Shown here: positions 56,318 through 64,000 of the stretch, in pieces
Layout of the letters: each line of letters starts with the position of its first letter
Position numbering within the stretch: position 1 is the first letter of the stretch
Assembly: GCA_902476355.1 (NCBI GenBank)
Contig: CABSCS010000007.1
Location: forward strand, 1-64,000
DNA from: UMGS2069 sp900557585
GTDB taxonomy: Bacteria; Bacillota; Clostridia; Christensenellales; UBA1242
Length of the DNA stretch: 64,000 nt
Direction of reading: 5' to 3'
Position numbers and translations under genes: made by a program
Notes under the pieces: model-generated
The model's database searches: none
The model's input: the letters and a program-made list of their open reading frames with translations, nothing else
Told to the model about the DNA's origin: nothing

Positions 56318-56683
56318 ATGGCACGTATTGCTGGTGTGGATTTACCAAATGAGAAAAGAGTTGAAATCGGTCTTACATATATCTATGGTGTTGGAAGAGT
56401 AACCGCTAACAAAATTTTGGAAGCAACAAAAATCAATCCTGACACAAGAGTTAAAGACTTGACAGAAAACGACATTGGTAAAATTCGTGAATATATGGAT
56501 AAAAATTTGAGTGTTGAAGGCGACAAGAAAAGAGAAGTTGCAATGGACATTAAAGCACTCATGGAAATCGGTTCTTACCGTGGTGTAAGACACAGAAAAG
56601 GTCTCCCTGTAAGAGGACAATCAACTCGTTCTAATGCAAGAACAAGAAAAGGTCCAAGAAACGGTGGAGCAAAGAAGAAATAA
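56318..56683 (+). CDS. rpsM: 30S ribosomal protein S13
   Basis: A 121-residue S13 of the head that contacts tRNAs. ARIAGVDLPNEKRVEIGLTY and RHRKGLPVRGQSTRSNARTRKG are diagnostic. TTTGGAGG precedes the ATG. Confidence 0.97.
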   Translation: MARIAGVDLPNEKRVEIGLTYIYGVGRVTANKILEATKINPDTRVKDLTENDIGKIREYMDKNLSVEGDKKREVAMDIKALMEIGSYRGVRHRKGLPVRGQSTRSNARTRKGPRNGGAKKK

Positions 56684-56699
56684 AGGAGGAAGATGAAAA

Positions 56700-57095
56700 A
56701 TGGCACAAGCAACTAAAAAATCAACTAAAAAACGTAAAATTACCACAAATGTTGATAAGGGCATTGTTCATATTCAAGCTTCTTTCAACAACACAATTGT
56801 AACAATTACTGACACACAAGGAAATGCTCTTGCATCATGCAGTGCTGGTGAACTTGGATATAAAGGAAGCCGTAAAAGCACTCCATTTGCTGCCGGTCAA
56901 GCAGCGGAAAGAGCGGCTAAAAAAGCAAAAGATTTCGGACTTAAATCAGTTGAAGTATATGTTAAAGGTCCTGGAAACGGAAGAGAATCAGCAATTCGTT
57001 CTCTTGCAACCGCAGATCTTGAAGTAACACTTATTCGTGATGTATCACCAATACCTCACAATGGTTGTCGTCCACCAAAACAAAGAAGAATGTAG
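56700..57095 (+). CDS. rpsK: 30S ribosomal protein S11
   Basis: A 131-residue S11 of the platform. GIVHIQASFNNTIVTITDTQGN and SPIPHNGCRPPKQRRM are diagnostic. AAAGGAGG precedes the ATG. Confidence 0.97.
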   Translation: MAQATKKSTKKRKITTNVDKGIVHIQASFNNTIVTITDTQGNALASCSAGELGYKGSRKSTPFAAGQAAERAAKKAKDFGLKSVEVYVKGPGNGRESAIRSLATADLEVTLIRDVSPIPHNGCRPPKQRRM

Positions 57096-57105
57096 GAGTA
57101 GTGAA

Positions 57106-57729
57106 ATGGCAAAATATACTGATGCAGATTGCCGTCTTTGCAGACGCGAGGGCGCAAAATTATTTTTGAAAGGTGACAGATGCCTTTCTAAAAAATGTGC
57201 AATGGAAAGAAGACCAAGCGTTCCTGGTCAACATCCAAACACAAGAAGAAAACCTTCTGAGTATCAAACACAACTTAGAGAAAAACAAAAAGTTAAAAGA
57301 GCATATGGTCCTTTGACAGAAAAGCAATTTCATGCTTACTATGTAGAGGCTGAAAGAATGAAAGGTAAAACTGGTGAAAACATGTTGAGTTTGCTCGAAA
57401 GAAGACTTGACAACGTTGTTTACAGAATGGGACTTGCTTCAAGCCGTCATGCTGCAAGACAACTTGTTAACCACGGACACATTTGTGTAAATGGTAAAAG
57501 AGTTAACATTCCATCATATCAAGTAAAGGTTAATGATGAAATTTCTGTAAAAGAAAACAAAACAAAGAAGGCTCCATTTGTTGAAGTTAGACAGTCAAGA
57601 GTTGTATTGCCAAAATGGCTTGAATTCAACACTGAAAAACTTTCTGGAAAAGTTCTTGCACTTCCTGCAAGAGATGATATTGATCTTAATATCGAAGAGC
57701 ACTTAATTGTCGAACTTTATTCTAAATAA
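57106..57729 (+). CDS. rpsD: 30S ribosomal protein S4
   Basis: A 207-residue S4 with an S4 RNA-binding domain. The N-terminus carries the zinc form Cys9, Cys12, Cys26 and Cys31 (CRLCRREG...CLSKKCAMERR). ATG 57106 after AGGAG is chosen; the longer frame overlaps rpsK. Confidence 0.97.
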   Translation: MAKYTDADCRLCRREGAKLFLKGDRCLSKKCAMERRPSVPGQHPNTRRKPSEYQTQLREKQKVKRAYGPLTEKQFHAYYVEAERMKGKTGENMLSLLERRLDNVVYRMGLASSRHAARQLVNHGHICVNGKRVNIPSYQVKVNDEISVKENKTKKAPFVEVRQSRVVLPKWLEFNTEKLSGKVLALPARDDIDLNIEEHLIVELYSK

Positions 57730-57750
57730 TAACATATAGGAGGCTAAAAT

Positions 57751-58704
57751 ATGTTAGAAATCGAAAGACCTAGAATTGAATGTATTGAAGAAGAGGACAA
57801 CGCAACTTCTAAGTTCGTTTTGGAACCTCTTGAACGTGGTTTTGGTGTTACAATCGGAAACGCTCTTAGAAGAGTGCTTCTTTCAAACCTTCCAGGTGCA
57901 GCCGTAACCAACATTAAAATTGAAGGCGTTTCTCATGAATTCACAACTCTTAAAGGTTGCAAAGAAGATGTAACTGAAATTGTTTTGAACATGAAAGGTC
58001 TTGCTGTTAAAACTGCAAGCAATGAAAATGGCTTTAAGAAAGTTTTACATCTTAAAAAGAAAGGTCCAGCAGTTGTAACTGCTGCCGACATTGAAGCAGA
58101 TGACGAAGTTAAAGTTTTGAATCCTTCTTTGTACATTTGCACTCTTGAAACAGATGGTGTTTTAGACATGGAAATTCTTGTTGGTCGTGGCAGAGGCTAT
58201 GTTCCAGCAGAAGGAAACAAAGATGTTTCTCTTCCTCTTGGCTATATTGCAATTGACAGCATTTTCACACCTGTTCGTCGTGCAAGTTACGAGGTTGAAG
58301 ACACTCGTGTTGGTCAAAGCACAGACTATGACAAACTTGTTTTGGAAGTTACAACAAATGGCACAGTTTCTGGAAAAGAAGTTGTAAGCCTTGCTGCAAA
58401 ACTTCTTGGTGAACACATCAACTTGTTTGTTGAACTTGTAGAGTCAATGGCAAACACATCAATTCTTGTAAGTCGTGAAGAAGATAAAGTTCACAAACTT
58501 ATGATCATGAGCATTGAAGATATGGATCTCTCAGTTCGTTCATATAACTGCTTGAAGAGAGCAGGAATCAACACTGTTGAAGACCTTATCCATAAGACTG
58601 AAGATGATATGCTCAAAGTGAAGAACCTTGGTCGCAAGTCTCTTGATGAGGTTATTCATAAACTTGAAAGTCTTGGTTTAAGTCTTAAAACCAAAGAAGA
58701 ATAA
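57751..58704 (+). CDS. rpoA: RNA polymerase alpha subunit
   Basis: A 317-residue alpha subunit. The N-terminal assembly domain (FVLEPLERGFGVTIGNALRRVLLS) and the C-terminal domain (SVRSYNCLKRAGINTVEDLI, residues ~248-317) that binds UP elements are intact. The second contrasts with the phased A-tracts at 664-741. AGGAGG precedes the ATG. Confidence 0.97.
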   Translation: MLEIERPRIECIEEEDNATSKFVLEPLERGFGVTIGNALRRVLLSNLPGAAVTNIKIEGVSHEFTTLKGCKEDVTEIVLNMKGLAVKTASNENGFKKVLHLKKKGPAVVTAADIEADDEVKVLNPSLYICTLETDGVLDMEILVGRGRGYVPAEGNKDVSLPLGYIAIDSIFTPVRRASYEVEDTRVGQSTDYDKLVLEVTTNGTVSGKEVVSLAAKLLGEHINLFVELVESMANTSILVSREEDKVHKLMIMSIEDMDLSVRSYNCLKRAGINTVEDLIHKTEDDMLKVKNLGRKSLDEVIHKLESLGLSLKTKEE

Positions 58705-58715
58705 GGAGAACTATA

Positions 58716-59225
58716 ATGAATACACAGAAATTAGGCAAACCAACCGATCAAAGAATGGCTATGGTTAGTAACCTTGCAAGTGATTTAATTTGGCATGGCA
58801 GAATTGAAACAACTCTTGACAGAGCCAAAGCCGCTTCAAGATATGCTGAAAAATGCATCACTCTTGCTGTTCGTTCATATAAAGATGTTGTAACTGAAGA
58901 AAAAGTTGTTAAAGACGAAAAAGGAAAAGAAAAAACAGTTACAATTTCTAAAGATGGTCCACAAAAACTTGCTGCAAGAAGAAAACTCCTTGCAATGCTT
59001 GAAGACAGACAAGAACAAAGAGTAAAAGGCGAGAAAAAGGCTGCATTCAAGGCTCGTAAAGGCGACATTCAAGATCCACTCATCGAAAAATTGTTCGAAG
59101 ACCTTGCTCCTAAATATGCTCAAAGAGCAGAAGAAAAAGGAACAGCAGGTGGATATACAAGAGTAATCAAAACTGCTCTTCGTCGTGGCGACAATGCACA
59201 ACTTGCAATTGTTGAACTTGTATAA
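58716..59225 (+). CDS. rplQ: 50S ribosomal protein L17 with insertion
   Basis: A 169-residue L17, about 50 longer than the ~115-residue norm. KLGKPTDQRMAMVSNLASDLI and GGYTRVIKTALRRGDNAQLAIVEL are conserved; a charged insertion (KVVKDEKGKEKTVTISKDGPQ and KGEKKAAFKARKGDI) lies in between. Last gene of the operon; AAGGAG precedes the ATG. Confidence 0.95.
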   Translation: MNTQKLGKPTDQRMAMVSNLASDLIWHGRIETTLDRAKAASRYAEKCITLAVRSYKDVVTEEKVVKDEKGKEKTVTISKDGPQKLAARRKLLAMLEDRQEQRVKGEKKAAFKARKGDIQDPLIEKLFEDLAPKYAQRAEEKGTAGGYTRVIKTALRRGDNAQLAIVELV

Positions 59226-59240
59226 TAAAGATTGAAACAT

Positions 59241-59271
59241 AAAAAGACAACCAAATATGGCTGTCTTTTTT
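59241..59271 (+). terminator. rho-independent terminator of the ribosomal operon
   Basis: AAAAGACA and TGTCTTTT pair around CCAAATATGG, then T. Confidence 0.88.
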
Positions 59272-59529
59272 CTTTGCTTAAAAATCATAAGCAAAATATC
59301 AATAAAGCCAAAACAAACCCCCGAAACTCCAAATTTTAGCCCTAAAATAGTAAAAAATCACAGCAATTTCATAAGAATATTCACAAAATCACATAAAACA
59401 AAAAACAACGCCCACGAAACTCTGCTTTTCATTCTTAAAATTAAAGAAGAATCCATAAATTTGGTAAAATAGCATATTTTATTTGTTGATTGAAAGAAAT
59501 ATCCACTCAATGTAAGTTTTTGGCTTGCC
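59272..59529. other. AT-rich intergenic region
   Basis: No gene is supported; the 71-residue frame here has no ribosome binding site and reads as low-complexity sequence. Confidence 0.5.
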
Positions 59530-59592
59530 ATCATGTGAGCAAGGCTAACTATCATGCGACCAGCGGTCGATATCATGCAACGAACGTTGCTG
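59530..59592 (+). repeat. three tandem 21-bp units, each a mini-hairpin
   Basis: Units at 59530-59550, 59551-59571 and 59572-59592 each begin ATCATG followed by a short stem: AGC/GCT, CGACC/GGTCG and GCAACG/CGTTGC. The heads are the same while the stem bases vary together, so base pairing is preserved in two units. Confidence 0.75.
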
Positions 59593-59669
59593 GTTGTCAA
59601 TAAATGAGTGTGAGAAAGTAACTAAACAGTAAAAAAATAAGAAAAATACTAAAAACAACCATATTTTAT

Positions 59670-59700
59670 TTGACAAAACATTAAGGGAGGGTGCTATTAT
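59670..59700 (+). promoter_or_regulatory. promoter of the 962-residue surface protein
   Basis: TTGACA (59670-59675) and extended TGC plus TATTAT (59695-59700); the 19-bp spacing is a little long. A 65-base leader precedes the ATG. Confidence 0.6.
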
Positions 59701-59765
59701 AAGAGCGAATAAAAATATGCTTGAATTATGTCCGCTTGAAATCTTGAAAAAATTGAGGAAAACAT

Positions 59766-62654
59766 ATGAAAAAGACATTAAAGAAAATAATTTTGTCTGC
59801 CTTTGTTGCCGTGATAAGCCTTGGGCTTATTTTTTGCTTGGGGTTCAATGCTGTTTGCGTTGAAAGTGCAATGGCAGACGCTGTGAATGGTGGCGGATTT
59901 TATGTTGGTTCTTCTTCAACTTTGACAATTGAGGGTAAAAAGAATCTTTCGGGATTTGTTGCATCAAGCGATGGTGGTGGAATTTACAACCTTGGAACCC
60001 TCAATATAAATGGAGGAACAATCTCGGGCAACACCGCAACCTCTCTTGGCGGAGGGGTGTATTCGGCAAATAATTTCACCATGACTGATGGCACAATTTC
60101 AGACAACACTGCTGCAAGTGGTGGAGGTTTGGCAATTACAAGCAATTTGATATATATCACTGGCGGAACAATTGCTGGAAACACAGCAACAAGCAATGCG
60201 GGTGGACTGCTTGTGAAAGGCTGTGGCGTTGACTATAGAAATGGCTCAATCGCCGGGAACAACGCCGATTGTGGTGGCGGAGTTGGCATTGATGGCGGAA
60301 CATTTCAACTTAATTCTGGCTCAATTTCGGGCAATAAAGCAACAACTCGTGGCGGTGGTCTTTATATTTTTGGTGGTGATTCTTCATCTTTCAGTTTAAC
60401 AAATGGGACAATTTCTGGTAACTCTGCAAAATATGGTGGCGGTATTTATCTTGAAACTGGCACTTTCACAATGAGTGGCGGAACAATTTCGGACAACACT
60501 TCAAGTGGGGCTGGCGCTGCAATTTATGTGAAAAATGGAAAATTCACCATGGACGGCGGTGTAATTATAAACAACACCTCAACAAGCGCATCAAGTAATT
60601 ATGATATTTACGGAGCGAGGGGTTCATCTGTCTATTTGAATGCGGGCACAGTCTCTGGAAAAATTGGTGGACGCGGTACATTTTATGTTGATATAAAGAA
60701 TTTTAACTTTGATGGCACATATCAATTGAGAGAGGGTGCAACTGTTGTAATCAAAAATTATAGCGGTGAAAAGTTAAACATTGAAAATGTCGATTGCACT
60801 GGTGCATTTTTGCAATTTGAAAACTGCACAAGCGCTCCAACTCTTTCAAACCTTTCAATTTCTGGTTATGATTCAGATTTATACGAAGTAAAACTTAACC
60901 AAGTGGACAGCACAACCTACAATTGTGAGCTTGTAAGTAAGGTTTCATATAATGAACCAGAAGGTTCAGTGAAATCAAATGTAAACATAACAAGGGGAGA
61001 GGGAATATTTATTAACACTTGGTATGATGAGGTTTACGCTTTAACAAACATTGAACCAAAAGCATTGAGGAGTATTCAATTTAGATATGCTTCATCAGAT
61101 GGGATATTGAATTTTGCTGATAGATATGATGGGGAGTTTGTTTGTTTAGATGGATGCGAATCATTAATTCTTCTTGGTACAATGGAGTCCGGAATCAAGG
61201 TGTGCACGTGCAGTGGAAGGCATGAAAATTTAGTGTTTTTATATGATAAACAAATTTATGCTTGTGAAGTGATGGAAAATGCTTTTAGTGCTGAAATATT
61301 GCAAAGTTTGAAAAGTTTGATTTTTGAAAATTTTGATACAAGTAGAACGCTTGTAATGGAAGGTATGTTCAAAGGTTTAAATCTTCAGAAATTGGATTTG
61401 TCCGGGTTTAACACGGAAAAGACTATTTTATATAATGGAATGTTCGCAAATTGTTCAATAGAGAGCCTTGATATTTCAAATTTTACAATTAGACCGACTG
61501 TAAAAATCAATAATGTATCCAATAAAGTCGGTGTTAAAGATTTTCTTTCGCTTAATGCAAAAGTTCTTAAATATCTTTATACCCCCAAATATGTTGCTTC
61601 TAGCTTTGGAATAAGAATTGGTGATGCGACAACAAAATTTTATGATGCTGTTGGTGTTGATACTTATAATGACACACATGCTGTTCTTTTGCCGGATTAT
61701 ACACATGGTTCAAGAACATATGTTCGTGCTGTGCCAACCATTTTAAATGATAGTTCTGATACATTGATTCAAGATATTATGGGGAGATATATTTCATCAG
61801 CCGAGACGGGAATGAGAATAAAATTTGCATTTGAGGCGCCTGAAACATATTGTCGTTTAGTTGAGACAGGGATTTTGGGAATCAATATATATTCCCATAT
61901 ATACAATGATGTTAGTTTGCCACTTGAGCTTGTTATTGTCTCTCCATCTTTGTTTATGTTTCCAAAAAATTCAGAAAGATTGTTTAGTGCAAACTCTAAC
62001 ATTAGTAATTATGATAAAATAGTGGCTTGGAGATTTCAGAATATATGTACTGATGCGGTAGAGGTGATGCCAGAAATGTTTGTGCGCAGTAAAAGCCTTG
62101 AACATGTTTATGGTCTGCAAAACTTTCATTTCACATGTTTACAAACAACTACTGGAATGTTTGCTGAATGTTCATCATTGAAGACTATAAATTTCTATGA
62201 AAAACAAACTGCTGTAATGATAAGAGAAGCGACTGCAATGTTTTATGGTTGTTCTTCTTTGGAATATATAAACATGAAAGGTTTAAAACTTGACAGTTCT
62301 TGTACCATTTCAGATTTTTTGACTGGTTGCACAGCATTAAATTTGATTGAAACTCCATATGGAACAAATCCCGAAATTCAACTTCCAAAAACATTGTCGA
62401 CAGCAAAAGGAACAGAATATACATCGATTCCTGCAAATCTTTCTTCATCATTGATGTTGATGGTAAGAATAAGTGGTGCCCCACCATATTACGACTTTGC
62501 CAACGAATCAACTTCTCTTGCTTCTAGTGACAGCGTAAAGAAAATTGATAAAATCAACTTTTGGAGTGGATATTCTGCTTTCGCTTTAATTTGCATAAGC
62601 GCAATTGCATATCCGATTTATGAGGACAGAAAACGCAAAATGAAAAAGAGATAG
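59766..62654 (+). CDS. large cell-surface protein: beta-helix plus BspA/DUF285-type repeats
   Basis: A 962-residue exported protein. Residues 1-36 form a signal peptide. Residues ~45-330 hold about ten copies of a Gly-rich unit (GGTISGNTAT...GGGVY / GGTISDNT...) that builds a right-handed beta-helix, as in pectate lyase-like and adhesin proteins. Residues ~400-900 hold units such as LEGMFKGLNLQKLDLSGFNTEKT and GMFAECSSLKTINF, typical of DUF285/BspA surface repeats. A C-terminal helix (~935-955) and KRKMKKR anchor it in the membrane. GAGGAAAA precedes the ATG. It is likely an adhesin or mucosal-surface protein; the cargo or ligand is unknown. Confidence 0.85.
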   Translation: MKKTLKKIILSAFVAVISLGLIFCLGFNAVCVESAMADAVNGGGFYVGSSSTLTIEGKKNLSGFVASSDGGGIYNLGTLNINGGTISGNTATSLGGGVYSANNFTMTDGTISDNTAASGGGLAITSNLIYITGGTIAGNTATSNAGGLLVKGCGVDYRNGSIAGNNADCGGGVGIDGGTFQLNSGSISGNKATTRGGGLYIFGGDSSSFSLTNGTISGNSAKYGGGIYLETGTFTMSGGTISDNTSSGAGAAIYVKNGKFTMDGGVIINNTSTSASSNYDIYGARGSSVYLNAGTVSGKIGGRGTFYVDIKNFNFDGTYQLREGATVVIKNYSGEKLNIENVDCTGAFLQFENCTSAPTLSNLSISGYDSDLYEVKLNQVDSTTYNCELVSKVSYNEPEGSVKSNVNITRGEGIFINTWYDEVYALTNIEPKALRSIQFRYASSDGILNFADRYDGEFVCLDGCESLILLGTMESGIKVCTCSGRHENLVFLYDKQIYACEVMENAFSAEILQSLKSLIFENFDTSRTLVMEGMFKGLNLQKLDLSGFNTEKTILYNGMFANCSIESLDISNFTIRPTVKINNVSNKVGVKDFLSLNAKVLKYLYTPKYVASSFGIRIGDATTKFYDAVGVDTYNDTHAVLLPDYTHGSRTYVRAVPTILNDSSDTLIQDIMGRYISSAETGMRIKFAFEAPETYCRLVETGILGINIYSHIYNDVSLPLELVIVSPSLFMFPKNSERLFSANSNISNYDKIVAWRFQNICTDAVEVMPEMFVRSKSLEHVYGLQNFHFTCLQTTTGMFAECSSLKTINFYEKQTAVMIREATAMFYGCSSLEYINMKGLKLDSSCTISDFLTGCTALNLIETPYGTNPEIQLPKTLSTAKGTEYTSIPANLSSSLMLMVRISGAPPYYDFANESTSLASSDSVKKIDKINFWSGYSAFALICISAIAYPIYEDRKRKMKKR

Positions 62655-62974
62655 ATTGGTTTTGTGAGTTGTGAAAATGTGTTTTAACTTTTGTTGGGAT
62701 ATGTTTTTGCGATGAAATGAACCATATCATCAATATTATTAAATAAAATGACACCGTTTGGTGTCATTTTTATTGTGTGTTTTTAAGTTGTTTTGCACAC
62801 AAAATTCAGATTTGTCATTTTTGTTTTGCTTTTGTGAAAAACTTTGCTATAATTTGGATATAAACAAGGTGGAGTGTTTTCAGTTTTCGAAAGACTGCGG
62901 TTTTGTTTTAAAAAACAGATTTGTTAAAAGCAAATTTGAAAAAGAAAAATTGACAATTATACAAGGCAGGGAAT
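62655..62974. other. intergenic region
   Basis: Holds a terminator at 62745-62772 and the promoter TTTGCT (62825-62830), 17 bp, extended TGC plus TATAAT (62848-62853) for the patatin gene. A 76-residue frame here has no start signal and is dismissed. Confidence 0.6.
62745..62772 (+). terminator. rho-independent terminator
   Basis: AAATGACACC and GGTGTCATTT close a GTTT loop, then T. Confidence 0.88.
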
Positions 62975-63889
62975 ATGGCATTTTTTAGAAAGAAAAATGA
63001 TGGAAAAATTGTGAAAAACAAAAAAGTAAAGTTGGGCTTTGCTTTTGGTGGGGGCGCACTTCGTGGGCTTGCATATATTGGAGTTTTCAAGGCGTTTGAA
63101 GAACTTGGAATCAAGCCAGACTATATTGCAGGAACCAGCGTTGGTTCAATTTTTGGTGCACTTCTTTCAGCGGGTTTTTCGTCTGATCAAGTTTTGGAAG
63201 AAATGAAAAAACTCAAATTTCGCGACATCAAAAACAGCCGATTCATTTGGAAGCCATCAAACGCAGAAAACATTGAAGAGGTTTTAAAACGCGTTTTCCA
63301 AAAAGACCTTATGTTTTCTGAACTTCAAATTCCGCTTTCAATTGTTGCTGTGGACATTCGAAATGGGCAAGAGGTTGACATTACAAGCGGAAGTGTTGCA
63401 AAGGCAAGTTCGGGTTCTTGCGCTCTTCCTGGAATTTTCACCCCAGTTGTCTATAATGACATGCACCTTATGGATGGAGGCTTAAAAAACGTTGTTCCAG
63501 CCGATGTTGTGCGTGAGATGGGTGCTAATGTGGTTATTGCGTTCGATGTGAACCGTACACGTGGAATTGGAACTGATTCGTTGAAAATGTTAGACGTTTT
63601 GAAGGGCTCTCTTGGAATTATCATGCAAGCGAATGTTGAAAAGAAACTTGAAGATGCAGACCTGATTTTGATGCCAAATCTTGACCGTTTCAGTGCGTCT
63701 AAACTTGGTGACATTGACGCAATGATAAAGGCGGGCTATGACAACGTTATGAACAATAAAGATGAAATCATTCGTCTGATTTCTTCTCGCCCTAAACTTA
63801 AAATTTATAAACTTGCGCGAAAATATCGCACCGCAAGAATGAAAGTGAATGCAAAAGGAAAAACCGAAGATGAAGAAAGAGTTCAATAA
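62975..63889 (+). CDS. patatin-like phospholipase (RssA-like)
   Basis: A 304-residue lipid acyl hydrolase. It carries the oxyanion GGGALRG (25-31), the nucleophile GTSVGS (Ser55 of GXSXG) and the catalytic Asp167 in LMDGGLKN, so the Ser-Asp dyad is complete. Bacterial members trim phospholipids or signal; substrate is unknown. CAGGGAAT is a weak ribosome binding site. It is coupled to the next gene, whose ATG lies 20 bp before its stop. Confidence 0.9.
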   Translation: MAFFRKKNDGKIVKNKKVKLGFAFGGGALRGLAYIGVFKAFEELGIKPDYIAGTSVGSIFGALLSAGFSSDQVLEEMKKLKFRDIKNSRFIWKPSNAENIEEVLKRVFQKDLMFSELQIPLSIVAVDIRNGQEVDITSGSVAKASSGSCALPGIFTPVVYNDMHLMDGGLKNVVPADVVREMGANVVIAFDVNRTRGIGTDSLKMLDVLKGSLGIIMQANVEKKLEDADLILMPNLDRFSASKLGDIDAMIKAGYDNVMNNKDEIIRLISSRPKLKIYKLARKYRTARMKVNAKGKTEDEERVQ

Positions 63890-64000
63890 AAAAGTATTTC
63901 TCACAAAATTTATTTTGATTGTTGTTCTTGGAATCATAATGGGCGTTTCATGCTTGTTTTCAAGCCAAATTGAAACCGCTCTTGGAATTGGAAATAAGTC
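63870..64000 (+). CDS. start of an exported or membrane-anchored protein (partial)
   Basis: ATG 63870 overlaps the patatin 3' end. The 43 visible codons read MKKEFNKKVFLTKFILIVVL... with one hydrophobic helix (about 14-32) and a Cys followed by LFSSQ, so a signal peptide or lipoprotein start is possible. The rest is outside the window and no function can be given. Confidence 0.55.
   Translation, partial: MKKEFNKKVFLTKFILIVVLGIIMGVSCLFSSQIETALGIGNK

Noticed and set aside
62758..62988. 76-residue frame before the patatin gene
   Set aside because: It begins in the terminator, has Cys/Phe-rich random composition, and covers the patatin promoter.

Overview
The window looks like chromosomal DNA of an AT-rich, low-GC Gram-positive bacterium (Bacillota, probably an uncultured Clostridia-like lineage). 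The evidence is: strong AGGAGG-type ribosome binding sites; a zinc-binding S14, S4, L33 and L36 set; the Firmicutes gene order rpmG-secE-nusG and the long S10-spc-alpha ribosomal cluster; a Clostridia-type ~550-residue glutamyl-tRNA synthetase; and a prfB gene with a TGA-dependent +1 frameshift, which means TGA is a stop (standard bacterial code). The taxon is inferred from gene content only.

Layout. 1-9 kb: a Nudix hydrolase, an HD-domain hydrolase, gltX, an F420-ligase-like protein, an AT-richer GIY-YIG nuclease gene that looks acquired, and a plsC-like/GT2 lipid-envelope pair. 9.5-14.2 kb: lysC-dapA (lysine/diaminopimelate entry), zinc-ribbon and TrmH-family genes. 14.4-22 kb: an accessory and regulatory stretch with an XRE regulator divergent from a GreA-tail-like protein across a clear operator, a HEPN-like small protein, a HIT protein, an HTH-ATPase-CYTH fusion followed without a gap by an ADP-ribosylglycohydrolase, a convergent PARP/ART-like protein, and two tRNA genes with a tRNA-Glu 3'-end repeat that resembles att sites. 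22.3-28.9 kb: folD-thyA-folA (one-carbon/thymidylate), gmk-like, TetR, ndk, a phosphopantetheinyl transferase. 25.9-38.1 kb also holds four large charged hypothetical proteins (301, 418, 557 and 1198 residues) whose promoters look alike. 38.4-40.6 kb: prfB, tsaD. 40.6-59.2 kb: rpmG-secE-nusG-rplKA, then directly the rpsJ-to-rplQ cluster including secY, adk, map, infA, rpoA. 59.7-64 kb: a large surface protein (beta-helix plus BspA/DUF285-type repeats), a patatin-like phospholipase and the start of an exported protein.

Most notable signals: (1) five genes (ATG at 607-, 20145-, 21260-, 22321+, 31436-) have a promoter whose -10 box ends only 6-7 nt before the ATG and no Shine-Dalgarno, so they look leaderless in a genome that otherwise uses strong Shine-Dalgarno sites; (2) a DraG-type hydrolase sits tail-to-tail with a PARP-like ART; (3) the prfB frameshift site lacks the usual upstream Shine-Dalgarno-like stimulator; (4) rpmD (L30) has a ~94-residue Lys/Ala/Thr-rich extension whose expected ATG reads AGG; (5) the same 13-bp element sits in the promoter spacers of the two ribosomal operons; (6) a 26-bp tRNA-Glu 3'-end direct repeat encloses a ~278-bp insert. 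No CRISPR array, rRNA gene, transposase or integrase was seen.
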